Shown in pieces: positions 18,204 through 26,939 of a stretch of 64,000 nucleotides of DNA (position 1 is the first letter of the stretch; each line of letters opens with the position of its first letter). A program made the position numbers and the translations under genes. The notes under the pieces are model-generated. The model was not told the DNA's origin and did not search any database. It was given only the letters and a program-made list of their open reading frames with translations. This DNA is from Variovorax paradoxus (GTDB taxonomy: Bacteria > Pseudomonadota > Gammaproteobacteria > Burkholderiales > Burkholderiaceae_C), in NCBI RefSeq assembly GCF_018614915.1, contig NZ_JAGGNU010000055.1, positions 124,001-188,000 of the forward strand, read 5' to 3'.

Positions 18204-19153
18204 GCGACCGCCTCCATCAATTCTTCGAGCTTCACCGCATCGGCCGCGAAAGCGCGAATGCCCTCGGCCAGCTTCTCGGTCGCCATGGCATCCTCGTTGA
18301 GCGCGAAGCGGAAGGCCGGCTCGTCGAGCCTGAGCTGCGGAATGTCGAGCGCCTGCGCGGCGTCGGCGTCGAGCGCGTGCGCGAGCGGTGCCTCGCTGGC
18401 CGCGAGCTCGGCCAGCAGATCGGGGCTGATGGTCAGCAGATCGCAGCCCGCCAGCGCGGCGATCTGCCCCACGTTGCGGAAGCTCGCGCCCATCACCTCG
18501 GTCGCGATGCCGTGCTTCTTGTAGTAGTCGAAGATCTGCCGCACCGACTTCACGCCCGGGTCGTTGGCGCCCGAACATGCCGCCTCGTCCCAGCTCGTGC
18601 CGGCTGCCTTCTTGTGCCAGTCGTAGATGCGGCCGACGAAGGGCGAGATCAGCCTCACGCCCGCCGCACCACAGGCCACCGCCTGGGCGAAGGAGAACAG
18701 CAAGGTCAGGTTGGTGTGGATGCCCTTCTCCTCGAGCCGGCGGGCGGCCTCGATGCCTTCCCAGGTGGCGGCGATCTTGATCAGCACGCGCTGCTCGACT
18801 TCGATGTCCTCGGCGCGGTAAAGCGCCACGATGCGCTCGGCACGCTCGACCGTGGCCGCCGTGTCGAAGCTCAAGCGCGCATCGACTTCGGTCGAGACGC
18901 GGCCCGGGATGAGGGAGAGGATCTCGGTGCCGAAGCGCACCAGCAGCCGGTCGATCACCTCGTCGATGGCCAGGCTGCCATGCTTCTTCACGGCCTCGTC
19001 GAGCAGCGGCCGGTATTCGGCCTTCTGCACGGCCTTGAGGATCAGCGAGGGATTGGTGGTGGCATCCCGGGGCTTGAACTGGGCCAGCTGGCGGAAATCG
19101 CCGGTATCGGCCACCACGGTGGTCCATTGACGGAGGGCATCGAGTTGGTTCAT
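18200..19153 (-). CDS. tal: Transaldolase
   Basis: 317-residue class I transaldolase of the non-oxidative pentose phosphate pathway, moving a dihydroxyacetone unit from sedoheptulose-7-phosphate to glyceraldehyde-3-phosphate. Signatures: DATTNPSLILKA at the N-terminus, Schiff-base lysine in RVLIKIAATWEGI (about residue 128-132), and SPFVGRIYDWHK. ATG 19153 (MNQLDALRQ) matches the family start; an ATG 21 bp upstream has no support. First gene of tal-pgi; a 107-bp divergent region separates it from the lipocalin gene. Confidence 0.97.
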   Translation of the reverse strand: MNQLDALRQWTTVVADTGDFRQLAQFKPRDATTNPSLILKAVQKAEYRPLLDEAVKKHGSLAIDEVIDRLLVRFGTEILSLIPGRVSTEVDARLSFDTAATVERAERIVALYRAEDIEVEQRVLIKIAATWEGIEAARRLEEKGIHTNLTLLFSFAQAVACGAAGVRLISPFVGRIYDWHKKAAGTSWDEAACSGANDPGVKSVRQIFDYYKKHGIATEVMGASFRNVGQIAALAGCDLLTISPDLLAELAASEAPLAHALDADAAQALDIPQLRLDEPAFRFALNEDAMATEKLAEGIRAFAADAVKLEELMEAVA

Positions 19154-19260
19154 GCACTCATTATCCCGCCGCAAAACTACAGGCCGTGTGGTCCTCGGCT
19201 GACGAAGCCCGGCGGGGCTCGCGGCTAGCGTGGCGCCTTGATCCGCCGGAGAGGATTCTT

Positions 19261-19932
19261 ATGCTTTTTCGCAAACGCCCCGCACCGTCGTCCCGGCTCG
19301 TGTACGACGACCGCGTCCACAGCGCGTCGATCGGAACACTGGCCACGGCCTTTTGCGTGGGGAGCGTGCTGACCCTGCTCACGCTGGCGACCGCCCGGGC
19401 GGCCCGCGCCGAACGCGTGGCCGGCCCTGCCGACGGCGCCCCGCTGATGCGAGCGCCGCTCCAGGTGGTGGCGCCGGTCGACCTGCAGCGCTACGCCGGC
19501 CTGTGGCACGAGCAAGCCCGCCTTCCCAATCGCTTCCAGAAGCGCTGCGCAGGGCCGGCCACGGCCGAGTACACGCTGCTGGACGATGGCCAGATCGAGG
19601 TTCGCAATCGCTGCATCCTGGCGGACGGAAGCTTCGATGAAGCGGTCGGCATCGCGCGCGCGGCGCCGGTGGCCGGCCAGCCGGGCGCAGGCCGGCTCGA
19701 AGTGCGCTTCGCGCCCGAGTGGCTCAGTTGGCTGCCTGCGGTCTGGGGCGACTACTGGATTCTGAAGCTCGACCGCGACTACCAGGTGGCGCTGGTCGGC
19801 ACGCCGAACCGCCAGTACCTCTGGGTGCTGTCGCGCGCGCCGCGGCTGGACGACGCCGCGCTCGACGCCGAGCTCGACTACGCGCGCACGCTGGGCTTCG
19901 ACGTCGACAAGGTCGAACTGACCGGCAGGTAG
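19261..19932 (+). CDS. Blc-like bacterial lipocalin
   Basis: 223-residue lipocalin, an eight-stranded barrel for lipids or small hydrophobic ligands. The diagnostic motif YAGLWHEQARLPNRFQKRC corresponds to the G-x-W strand A motif; DYWILKLDRDYQVALVGTP and YLWVLSRAP match the later strands of Blc. The N-terminus has about 25 positively charged residues and a hydrophobic segment (about 24-47) ending ARAARAE, so it is exported or anchored; no lipobox Cys was found, unlike E. coli Blc. GGAG lies about 10 bp before the ATG. Its last 55 bp overlap the convergent HAD gene. Confidence 0.88.
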   Translation: MLFRKRPAPSSRLVYDDRVHSASIGTLATAFCVGSVLTLLTLATARAARAERVAGPADGAPLMRAPLQVVAPVDLQRYAGLWHEQARLPNRFQKRCAGPATAEYTLLDDGQIEVRNRCILADGSFDEAVGIARAAPVAGQPGAGRLEVRFAPEWLSWLPAVWGDYWILKLDRDYQVALVGTPNRQYLWVLSRAPRLDDAALDAELDYARTLGFDVDKVELTGR

Positions 19933-20543
19933 GCCTCGAGTAGCGCCGGCAAGGCGCTGGGTCTTTCACAGTGGATGGCCTGCCAGCCCAGTTCGCGCGC
20001 TGCCAACACGTTGGCCAGCGAGTCGTCGATGAAGATCGTGTCCGAAGCCGCCAACCGGTGGCGCGCGGCCAGCAGCTCGTAGATCTCGCGCTGCGGCTTG
20101 ATGATGCGCACGTCGCCCGAAAAGATGCCGCCGTCGAACCAGCGGAAGAAGGCGTGCCGCTGCTCGAGCACGCGCGCATAGGGCACCGGCATGTTGGACA
20201 GGTAGTAGAGCCGCAGGTCCTCGCCGGCATCGCGCCGCGCGCGCAGCCCGTCCAGCAGATCGACGGTGACGCCGATCGGCGCCAGGCGTTCGCCCATGGG
20301 CGCCAGCGCCTGGTTGAGCCGGTCGACCGGCAGCGAAAGGCGCAGCGCCATCCGGCCGATGGCATCGTCGAGGCTGTGGGTGCCGCGGTCGAAGCCCAGC
20401 CAGTCTTCGTGGTGGAACATCTCGCGCGCCAGCGCATGCGCCCCCTCGGCGGTCGGTGCAAGGTGCGCGAACTCCGTGTGCACCAGCGATACCGGCTCCC
20501 AGCTCAGCAGCACCGCGCCGAGGTCGAACACCACATTCTTCAT
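19878..20543 (-). CDS. HAD-superfamily phosphatase, YihX-like
   Basis: 221-residue HAD hydrolase resembling E. coli YihX, an alpha-glucose-1-phosphate phosphatase. Motif I is VFDLGAVLLSW, with Gly at the second position of DxD as in YihX. Motif II is YYLSNMP, motif III IIKPQREIY with the Lys, and motif IV FIDDSLANVLAARELGW. A helical cap lies between I and II. The neighbours pgi, tal and zwf act on sugar phosphates, which fits, but substrate is inferred. The C-terminal 18 codons overlap the end of the lipocalin gene. Confidence 0.85.
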   Translation of the reverse strand: MKNVVFDLGAVLLSWEPVSLVHTEFAHLAPTAEGAHALAREMFHHEDWLGFDRGTHSLDDAIGRMALRLSLPVDRLNQALAPMGERLAPIGVTVDLLDGLRARRDAGEDLRLYYLSNMPVPYARVLEQRHAFFRWFDGGIFSGDVRIIKPQREIYELLAARHRLAASDTIFIDDSLANVLAARELGWQAIHCERPSALPALLEAYLPVSSTLSTSKPSVRA

Positions 20544-20676
20544 ACCGTCGAATCCAGGAAAGAGCGCCCTCTCAGGCCGAATCCGAGCTTACGCGAAGCC
20601 GTAGGGGCCTGAACGGTCCATTACCATTCGCAGGCAGCGTTCCTGTTCGGCATTTCATGACAACACGGGTATATCC

Positions 20677-22146
20677 ATGAGTTTCGATCTCGTCCTCTTC
20701 GGCGGCACCGGCGACCTCGCGTGGCGCAAGCTGATGCCGGCCCTGTTCCAGGCCTTCCGGCACGGCAGCCTGCCCGAGGGCGGCCGCATCATCGGCGTCG
20801 CGCGCGACGACCTGTCCGACGACGGCTACCGCGAGCTGATCCAGTCGCGCTTCCAGGCAGTCGAGGGTGCCAAGCGGCCGACCCCCGAGGAGTTCAAGAA
20901 ATTCGCCGCGATGCTGTACTTCCTGCGCATGGACCTGTCCAGGCCCGAGGACTACGCGAAGCTCGCCGATCTGCTCAAGACCCGCGACGCGGAAACCGTG
21001 GTGATGTACCTTGCCACCGCGCCGGCGCTTTTCACGCAGGTGGTGGAGCAGATCGCCGCAGCGGGGCTCAATGGCCCCAAGACACGCGTGGTGCTCGAGA
21101 AGCCTCTGGGCCACGACCTGGCCTCCAACCGCGCCATCAACAAGGCCGTGTGCAAGGTGCTGGCGGAGCACCAGGTGTTTCGCATCGATCACTACCTGGG
21201 CAAGCCCTCGGTGCAGAACCTGTTCGCGATGCGCTTCGGCAATGCGCTGTTCGAACCGATCTGGCGCCGCGAACACATCGCGAACATCGAGATCACGATC
21301 GCCGAGGACCTGGGCGTGGAAAAGCGCGGCGCCTTCTACGACCAGACCGGCGCGCTGCGCGACATGGTGCAGAACCACGCGCTGCAACTGGTCTGCGCGA
21401 TCGGCATGGAACCGCCGATCAACGCGCATGCCGACGCCATCCGCGACGAGAAGCTCAAGGTGCTGCGCGCGCTCAAGCCATGGACGGCGGAGTCCATCGG
21501 GCTGCACGCGATCCGCGGACAGTACACAGCGGGCACGGCCTACGGCGAGCGCGTGCCGGGCTACCGCGACGAGTCTGGCGTGGATCCGGACAGCCGCACC
21601 GAGACCTTCGTCGCGCTGCGCACCGAGATCGCCAACTGGCGCTGGGCCGGCGTGCCGCTCTATATCCGCACCGGCAAGCGGCTGGGCTCGCGCGATGCGC
21701 ACATCTCGGTCAATTTCAAGCCGACGCCGCACGCGATCTTCCGCGCCCCGACCGGCGCGATCAACAAGCTGGTGATCAACCTGCAGCCCAGGGACGGACT
21801 GGAACTGCACATGCTCGCGCAGGCGCAGGACGGCCGCCAGCGCAACGGCAATCGCCACGCCGGGCCCCAGCTGGCGCCGGTGCAACTGGACCTCGACTTC
21901 GACAAGCGCTTCGGCTCGGAGCGCGTGGGTGCCTACGAGCGCCTGTTGCTCGACGTGATCGACGGCCGGCTCAACCTCTTCGTGCGCAGCGACGAACAGG
22001 AAGAGGCGTGGCGCTGGGTCGAACCGCTGATCGACAGCTGGGCCTCGGACGGCGTGCCACGGCCCTATGCGGCGGGCACCTGGGGACCGAGTGCATCGAG
22101 CGCGATGATTGCGCGCGATGGGTTCGCGTGGAGCGAAGAGCAATAG
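20677..22146 (+). CDS. zwf: Glucose-6-phosphate 1-dehydrogenase
   Basis: 489-residue enzyme of the oxidative pentose phosphate and Entner-Doudoroff routes, oxidising glucose-6-phosphate to 6-phosphogluconolactone and making NADPH. The N-terminal Rossmann motif is LFGGTGDLAWRKLMPALF; the catalytic block is RIDHYLGKPSVQNLF with the active His and substrate Lys at about residues 170-182. The NADP loop shows GTGDLA followed by ARDDL. No Shine-Dalgarno-like sequence is obvious before ATG 20677 and I see no HexR box. It is transcribed away from the HAD gene and converges on the peptide-transport operon. Confidence 0.97.
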   Translation: MSFDLVLFGGTGDLAWRKLMPALFQAFRHGSLPEGGRIIGVARDDLSDDGYRELIQSRFQAVEGAKRPTPEEFKKFAAMLYFLRMDLSRPEDYAKLADLLKTRDAETVVMYLATAPALFTQVVEQIAAAGLNGPKTRVVLEKPLGHDLASNRAINKAVCKVLAEHQVFRIDHYLGKPSVQNLFAMRFGNALFEPIWRREHIANIEITIAEDLGVEKRGAFYDQTGALRDMVQNHALQLVCAIGMEPPINAHADAIRDEKLKVLRALKPWTAESIGLHAIRGQYTAGTAYGERVPGYRDESGVDPDSRTETFVALRTEIANWRWAGVPLYIRTGKRLGSRDAHISVNFKPTPHAIFRAPTGAINKLVINLQPRDGLELHMLAQAQDGRQRNGNRHAGPQLAPVQLDLDFDKRFGSERVGAYERLLLDVIDGRLNLFVRSDEQEEAWRWVEPLIDSWASDGVPRPYAAGTWGPSASSAMIARDGFAWSEEQ

Positions 22147-22169
22147 CCCACCCAGAGCCCCGAAGGTCA

Positions 22170-22330
22170 TAGTCAAGGAACACCGCGGAACCGGCTTCGC
22201 CGGGCCGCTGGTGTTGCCCCCGGTGAGGGCTGAAGGCCGACGGCTCCAAGCCTGCCTGCGCAGGCTTGGACGGCCTGAAGGGCCAAGGCCTCTGGCCGCG
22301 GCACGTTGGGCGGCTACACGAAGTGAGCCA
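22170..22330. repeat. Probable dispersed intergenic repeat with terminator-like hairpin
   Basis: The 197-bp gap between zwf and the converging peptide operon holds GC-rich sequence of the kind scattered between genes in Variovorax and relatives (for example GGAACACCGCGGAACCGGCT and GTGAGGGCTGAAGGCCGACGG). At its core CCAAGCCTGC (22246-22255) pairs perfectly with GCAGGCTTGG (22260-22269) around CTGC. No T-run follows. It probably ends transcription from both sides or is a mobile REP-like element; multi-copy nature is recalled from related genomes, not shown here. Confidence 0.5.
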
Positions 22331-22343
22331 ACCTGGGGGAGAG

Positions 22344-23336
22344 CTAGATCCGCCCCTCCTCCACCGCGTGGCAGGCCACCTGCACGCCGCGCAGCATCTG
22401 CAGTGGCGGGCGCTCGGCCTTGCAGCGCGCATTGGCGTGCGGGCAGCGCGGATGGAAGGTGCAGCCGGTGGGCGGATTCAGCGGATTGGGCACCTCGCCC
22501 TGCACCGGCGTGCGCCGCTCGCCCGCGTGCTTCATCTTGGGAATCGCCTCCAGCAGCATGCGCGTGTACGGGTGCTGAGGCGCGGCGAAGAGCTTCTGCT
22601 TGTCCGCCACCTCGACCAGCCGGCCCAGGTACATCACGCCAACCTGGTCGGCCACATGGCGCACCACCGCCAGGTTGTGCGAGATGAAGAGGTAGGTCAG
22701 GCCGCGCTCGCGTTGCAGGTCCTTCATGATGTTGAGCACCTGGGCCTGCACGCTCACGTCCAGCGCCGAGGTGGGCTCGTCGCACACCAGGAACTCGGGC
22801 TGGGTGGCGAGCGCGCGCGCGATCGAAATGCGCTGGCGCTGGCCGCCGGAGAACTGGTGCGGATACTTCACCATGTCCAGAGGGCTCAGGCCGACCGACT
22901 GCAGGAGCTCGCCCACGCGCGCCTTGAGCGCGGGCCCTTCCTTGAGGATCTCGTGCTCGCGCAGCGGCTCGCCGATGATGTCTTCGACGATCCAGCGCGG
23001 ATTGAGACTCGCGTAGGGGTCCTGGAAGATCATCTGGATGCGCCGGCGCAGCTTGCGCCCCTCGGCGGTCTTGAAGGCGGCGTGCGCGTCCTGGCCGTCG
23101 AAGTGCATGCCGCCGCGGGTAGGCTCGTACAGGCCCACCAGCAGGCGCGCGACGGTGCTCTTGCCGCAGCCGGATTCGCCCACCAGCGCGAGCGTCTTGC
23201 CTCGCTCGATGGAGAAGCTCACGCCGTCGACGGCGTTGAGCAGCACCCGGGGCTTGCGCTCGAGCACGCGGTTGAGCCAGGGCGGGGAGACGTCGAAGCT
23301 CTTGGCGAGATCGTTCGCCTGAACGAGCGCGCTCAT
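22344..23336 (-). CDS. dppF: Dipeptide/oligopeptide ABC transporter ATPase, DppF/OppF type
   Basis: 330-residue ATPase driving peptide uptake. Walker A is GESGCGKST, the signature FSGGQRQRISIARAL and Walker B EFLVCDEPTSALD. The C-terminal oligopeptide/dipeptide transporter extension carries the GCTFHPRCPHANARC cysteine motif typical of DppD/DppF pairs, which binds a 4Fe-4S cluster in characterised homologues. Its start overlaps the stop of the DppD gene by 4 bp. Last gene of a seven-gene operon beginning at 30889. Confidence 0.93.
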   Translation of the reverse strand: MSALVQANDLAKSFDVSPPWLNRVLERKPRVLLNAVDGVSFSIERGKTLALVGESGCGKSTVARLLVGLYEPTRGGMHFDGQDAHAAFKTAEGRKLRRRIQMIFQDPYASLNPRWIVEDIIGEPLREHEILKEGPALKARVGELLQSVGLSPLDMVKYPHQFSGGQRQRISIARALATQPEFLVCDEPTSALDVSVQAQVLNIMKDLQRERGLTYLFISHNLAVVRHVADQVGVMYLGRLVEVADKQKLFAAPQHPYTRMLLEAIPKMKHAGERRTPVQGEVPNPLNPPTGCTFHPRCPHANARCKAERPPLQMLRGVQVACHAVEEGRI

Positions 23337-24325
23337 GCAGCGACCCTGTCGATCTGCGTCGGACTGTGCACGTCGTGCAGCCAGCAGGCGGCGCGAGTCG
23401 CGCCCGCGTTGAGCAGGTCCGGCCGCTCTTCCAGGCAGCGGTCGAAGACGCGTGGGCAGCGCGGGTTGTAGGCGCAGCCGCGCGGAATGGCATTGAGCCG
23501 GGGCATGGCGCCGTCGATCTGGTTGAGGCGCTCGCGGTCCATCGTCATGTCGGGAATGGCGGCCATCAGGCCCGAGGTGTAGGGGTGCGCCGGCTGGTGG
23601 ATCACTTCCTGCACCGGTCCGATCTCGGCCACCCGGCCGGCGTACATCACTGCCACGCGATCGCAGGTTTCGGCGATCACGCCCATGTCGTGGGTGATCA
23701 GCATGACGGCCGCCCCGCGCTCCTTGCAGATGTTCTTGAGCAGCTGGATGATCTGCGCCTGGATCGAGACGTCCAGCGCAGTGGTGGGTTCGTCGGCGAC
23801 GATCAGCTTGGGCTCGGCCGCCAGCGCGAGCGCGATCACCACGCGCTGGCGCATGCCGCCGGAGAACTGGTGCGGATAGTGGTCGATGCGCTGCGCGGCA
23901 CCCGGGATGCCGGTGTCCTGCAAGAGGCCGATGGCGCGCCTGCGCGCTTCTTCCTCGCTCACGGGCAGGTGCGTTCGGATGGTCTCCGTCAACTGCCGGC
24001 CGATGGTGTAGAGCGGGTTCAGCGAGGTCAGCGGGTCCTGGAAGATCGCGCCGATCTTGCGGCCGCGAATGTGGCGCATGGCCTCGTGGCCGAGGTTGTC
24101 GATGCGCTGCCCTTCGAGCCGGATCTCGCCGCTGGCGATGCGCCCGGGCGGTTCCAAGAGACCGATGATGGCGGCGCCGGTGAGCGACTTGCCGGCGCCG
24201 GATTCACCGACCACGCCGAGGATCTCGCCCGGTGCAATTTCGAAGGAGATGTCGTCGAGCGCGCGCAGCGCGCCGCGCCGATGCGGGAATTCGACGACCA
24301 GGTGATTGACTTGCAGGAGGCTCAT
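23333..24325 (-). CDS. dppD: Dipeptide/oligopeptide ABC transporter ATPase, DppD/OppD type
   Basis: 330-residue ATPase, partner of DppF. Walker A GESGAGKSLTG, signature FSGGMRQRVVIALAL, Walker B KLIVADEPTTALD, and the C-terminal GCAYNPRCPRVFDRC cluster motif. ATG 24325 (MSLLQVNHLVVEF) was chosen: GGAACACC lies before it and homology starts there; an ATG at 24367 would overlap dppC. 16 bp downstream of dppC and overlapping dppF by 4 bp. Confidence 0.93.
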   Translation of the reverse strand: MSLLQVNHLVVEFPHRRGALRALDDISFEIAPGEILGVVGESGAGKSLTGAAIIGLLEPPGRIASGEIRLEGQRIDNLGHEAMRHIRGRKIGAIFQDPLTSLNPLYTIGRQLTETIRTHLPVSEEEARRRAIGLLQDTGIPGAAQRIDHYPHQFSGGMRQRVVIALALAAEPKLIVADEPTTALDVSIQAQIIQLLKNICKERGAAVMLITHDMGVIAETCDRVAVMYAGRVAEIGPVQEVIHQPAHPYTSGLMAAIPDMTMDRERLNQIDGAMPRLNAIPRGCAYNPRCPRVFDRCLEERPDLLNAGATRAACWLHDVHSPTQIDRVAA

Positions 24326-24341
24326 GGACGGTGTTCCTCCT

Positions 24342-25253
24342 TCAGCGCAGTCGAGGGTTGAGCGCATCGCGCAGCCAGTCGCCTAGCAGGTTCACGCTCA
24401 GCGCGATCAGCACCAGCATCAGGCCCGGGAACACGGTGATCCACCATTCGCCCGAGAACAGATAGTCGTTGCCGACGCGGATCAGCGTACCCAGCGAGGG
24501 CGAGGTCGGCGGCACGCCGACGCCCAGGAAGGACAACGTGGCTTCGGTGATGATGGCCGTGGCCACCTGGATCGTCGCCAGCACCAGCACCGGGCCCATC
24601 ACGTTCGGCAGCACGTGGCGCACCATGATGCGCCAGGGCGACACGCCGGTCACGCGGGCCGCCTGCACGTACTCCTTGTTGCGCTCGACCAGCGTGGAGC
24701 CGCGCACGGTGCGCGCGTACTGCACCCAGCCGGTGAGCGAGATCGAGATGATCAGGACGCCGAAGGCCACCGAGTCGTGCGCGTTCGGAAACAGGGCGCG
24801 GCCGACGCCGGCGATCAGCAAGGCGACGAGGATGGGCGGGAAGGACAGCATCACGTCGCACACCCGCATCAGGAAGGCATCGAGCCAACCGCCCCAGAAG
24901 CCGGCGAGCAGACCGAACAACACGCCGACGATGACGGAGAGCATCACCGACACGAGGCCCACGACCAGCGAGATGCGCGCGCCGTAGATCAGCGCCGAGA
25001 GGATGTCCCGGCCCTGGTCGTCGGTGCCCAGCAGGTACTTGCGCGTGCCTTCGCTCTCCCATGCCGGCGGCAGCCGCGCATCGCCGAGTTCGAGCGCGGC
25101 CAGATCGAAGGGGTTGTGCGGCGACACCCACCCGGCGAACACCGAGCAGAAGATGCAGACGAAGGCGATCGCAGCGGCCAACATCGCGACCGGCGAGCTG
25201 CGAAAGCTGTGGCCGATGTCGCTATCGAGCCACAGCGCCAGTGTCTTTTTCAT
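24342..25253 (-). CDS. dppC: Dipeptide/oligopeptide ABC transporter permease, DppC type
   Basis: 303-residue inner-membrane permease. The N-terminal cytoplasmic stretch is followed by a helix at about 20-40 (MLAAAIAFVCIFC) and a periplasmic loop with YLLGTDDQGRDILSALIYGAR, the DppC signature. The EAA loop ARVTGVSPWRIMVRHVLPN contacts the ATPases. ATG 25253 follows GGAGGG-like sequence and gives the usual start; the ORF open to 25301 crosses the gap after the binding-protein gene. Works with DppB, DppD and DppF. Confidence 0.92.
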   Translation of the reverse strand: MKKTLALWLDSDIGHSFRSSPVAMLAAAIAFVCIFCSVFAGWVSPHNPFDLAALELGDARLPPAWESEGTRKYLLGTDDQGRDILSALIYGARISLVVGLVSVMLSVIVGVLFGLLAGFWGGWLDAFLMRVCDVMLSFPPILVALLIAGVGRALFPNAHDSVAFGVLIISISLTGWVQYARTVRGSTLVERNKEYVQAARVTGVSPWRIMVRHVLPNVMGPVLVLATIQVATAIITEATLSFLGVGVPPTSPSLGTLIRVGNDYLFSGEWWITVFPGLMLVLIALSVNLLGDWLRDALNPRLR

Positions 25254-25314
25254 CGGGAGGGCCCTAAAAAGCGTGCCTGCGTTGCAGGCACGCGGGGTCA
25301 TGCGTCACCAAGCT

Positions 25315-26913
25315 TCAGGGCTTGGTGGGCGCATTGATGCTCATCCACTCGAAAGGCATGAAGTTGTCGGCCCGCTGCGTCAGCGCGACCTTCTTGCTCA
25401 CGCCCCAGGCCAGCGACTGCTGGTGCAGCGGCAAATGCCCGATGTCGTCCGCGTGGATCTTGAAGGCCTCCTGGATCATCGCCATGCGCTCAGCCTTGTC
25501 GGTGCTCGACTTGATCTTTCCGATCAGCTCGTCGAGCTTGGGGTTGCAGTACGAGCCGAGGTTGAACTGGCCGTCGCCCGTCTTGTCGTCGGGGCAGCGC
25601 ATTAGCGCGTCGAGCGCGTTGTGCGCATCGTAGGTGGTCGGCGTCCATCCGAGCAGGTAGAAGCTGGTGTCGCGGCGCAATATCTTGGGGAAATAAGTGC
25701 CCTTGGTCTCGGCCGCGAGGTTGATCTTCACGCCGATGCGCGCGAGGTTCGCGGCCACCGCCTGGCAGATCTGCGCGTCGTTGACGTAGCGGTCGTTGGG
25801 GCAGTTCATCGTGACCTCGAAGCCGTTCGGGTAGCCGGCATCCGCCAGCAGCTTCTTGGCGCCGTCGACGTTCTGCGGCAGGCGCTTGTCCTGCGCCTCG
25901 GTCCAGCCATTGATGCCGGGCCCGACCATCAGTCCGGTGGGCCGCGAGGCGCCGCGCATGACGGTGCGCTGGATGCCGGTGATGTCGATGGCCTGGTAGA
26001 AGGCCTGGCGCACGCGCTTGTCCTTGAAAGGGTTCTTGCCCTTGACGCTCGAGTACAGCAGTTCGTCGCGCTTCTGGTCCATGCCCAGGAAGATGGTGCG
26101 GAGCTCGGGGCCAACCACCATCTGCGCGTTCGGGCTGGCATTGATGCGCGCAATGTCCTGCACCGGCACCGGCTCCATCACGTCGATCTCGCCCGACACC
26201 AGCGCCGCCACGCGCGTCGCCGGGTTGGCGATGGGGGTGAAGACCACTTCCTGCACGTTGCCGTCGATCTTGCCCCAGTAGGTGGCGTTGCGCACGAACA
26301 CCGTGCGCACGTCGGGCTGGCGCTCGCGCACGCGGAAGGGACCGGTGCCGTTGGCCTTGAACGAGGCGGTGTTCTCAATGCCCTTGCGGCGGTCGACGGG
26401 CTTCTCGGCCTTGTTCTCCTCGCACCACTTCTTGCTCATGATTGCGAGGTCCGACAGCACGTCGGGCAGGATCGGGAACGGGCCCTTGGTCTCGATGTCG
26501 ATCAGGTGGTCGTTGACCTTGCGCACTTCCTTGATGTCGTTCACCTTGGCCTTCACGTCCGAGCCGTCGCCGGCCGCGCGCGCGATGCTGAAGAGGACGT
26601 CATCGGCGGTGAAGGGCGTGCCGTCGTGAAACTTGACGTTCTTGCGCAGATCGAAGCGCCACACCGTCGGGGACGTCTGCCGCCATGAGGTGGCCAGCGA
26701 CGGCGCGAGGCTCAGGTCCTTGTTGCGGTCGGTGAGCGCGTCGTACACGTTGAGGTCGACCGAGAGCTGCAGCGACTCGTTGAGCGAGTGCGGATCGAGA
26801 GACAGCGCATCCCCTTGATTGGCGATCCGGATGGTCTGCGCACCGACGGGAACGCAGATCGCGCCCAGCGCGCACAGGACGGCCATTGCGGCCAGCTTTT
26901 TACTCAGGTTCAT
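25315..26913 (-). CDS. Peptide ABC transporter substrate-binding protein 1
   Basis: 532-residue family 5 (DppA/OppA) periplasmic receptor. Signal peptide MNLSKKLAAMAVLCALGAI ends about VGAQT. Family blocks: GDALSLDPHSLNES, RKNVKFHDGTPFTADDVLFS, NGTGPFRVRERQPD, KDKRVRQAFYQAIDITGIQ and LADAGYPNGFEVTMNC. GAGGAGTGCC precedes ATG 26913. It lies between the M20 amidohydrolase (26 bp upstream) and dppC. A second receptor of the same family opens the operon, so the permease may serve two substrates. Confidence 0.93.
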   Translation of the reverse strand: MNLSKKLAAMAVLCALGAICVPVGAQTIRIANQGDALSLDPHSLNESLQLSVDLNVYDALTDRNKDLSLAPSLATSWRQTSPTVWRFDLRKNVKFHDGTPFTADDVLFSIARAAGDGSDVKAKVNDIKEVRKVNDHLIDIETKGPFPILPDVLSDLAIMSKKWCEENKAEKPVDRRKGIENTASFKANGTGPFRVRERQPDVRTVFVRNATYWGKIDGNVQEVVFTPIANPATRVAALVSGEIDVMEPVPVQDIARINASPNAQMVVGPELRTIFLGMDQKRDELLYSSVKGKNPFKDKRVRQAFYQAIDITGIQRTVMRGASRPTGLMVGPGINGWTEAQDKRLPQNVDGAKKLLADAGYPNGFEVTMNCPNDRYVNDAQICQAVAANLARIGVKINLAAETKGTYFPKILRRDTSFYLLGWTPTTYDAHNALDALMRCPDDKTGDGQFNLGSYCNPKLDELIGKIKSSTDKAERMAMIQEAFKIHADDIGHLPLHQQSLAWGVSKKVALTQRADNFMPFEWMSINAPTKP

Positions 26914-26939
26914 GAGGCACTCCTCGGGTTGAAAAAGGG

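Noticed and set aside
16656..19157. Apparent fusion frame of pgi with upstream sequence
   Set aside because: The upstream part is tal out of frame; tal and pgi overlap by ATGA as separate genes.
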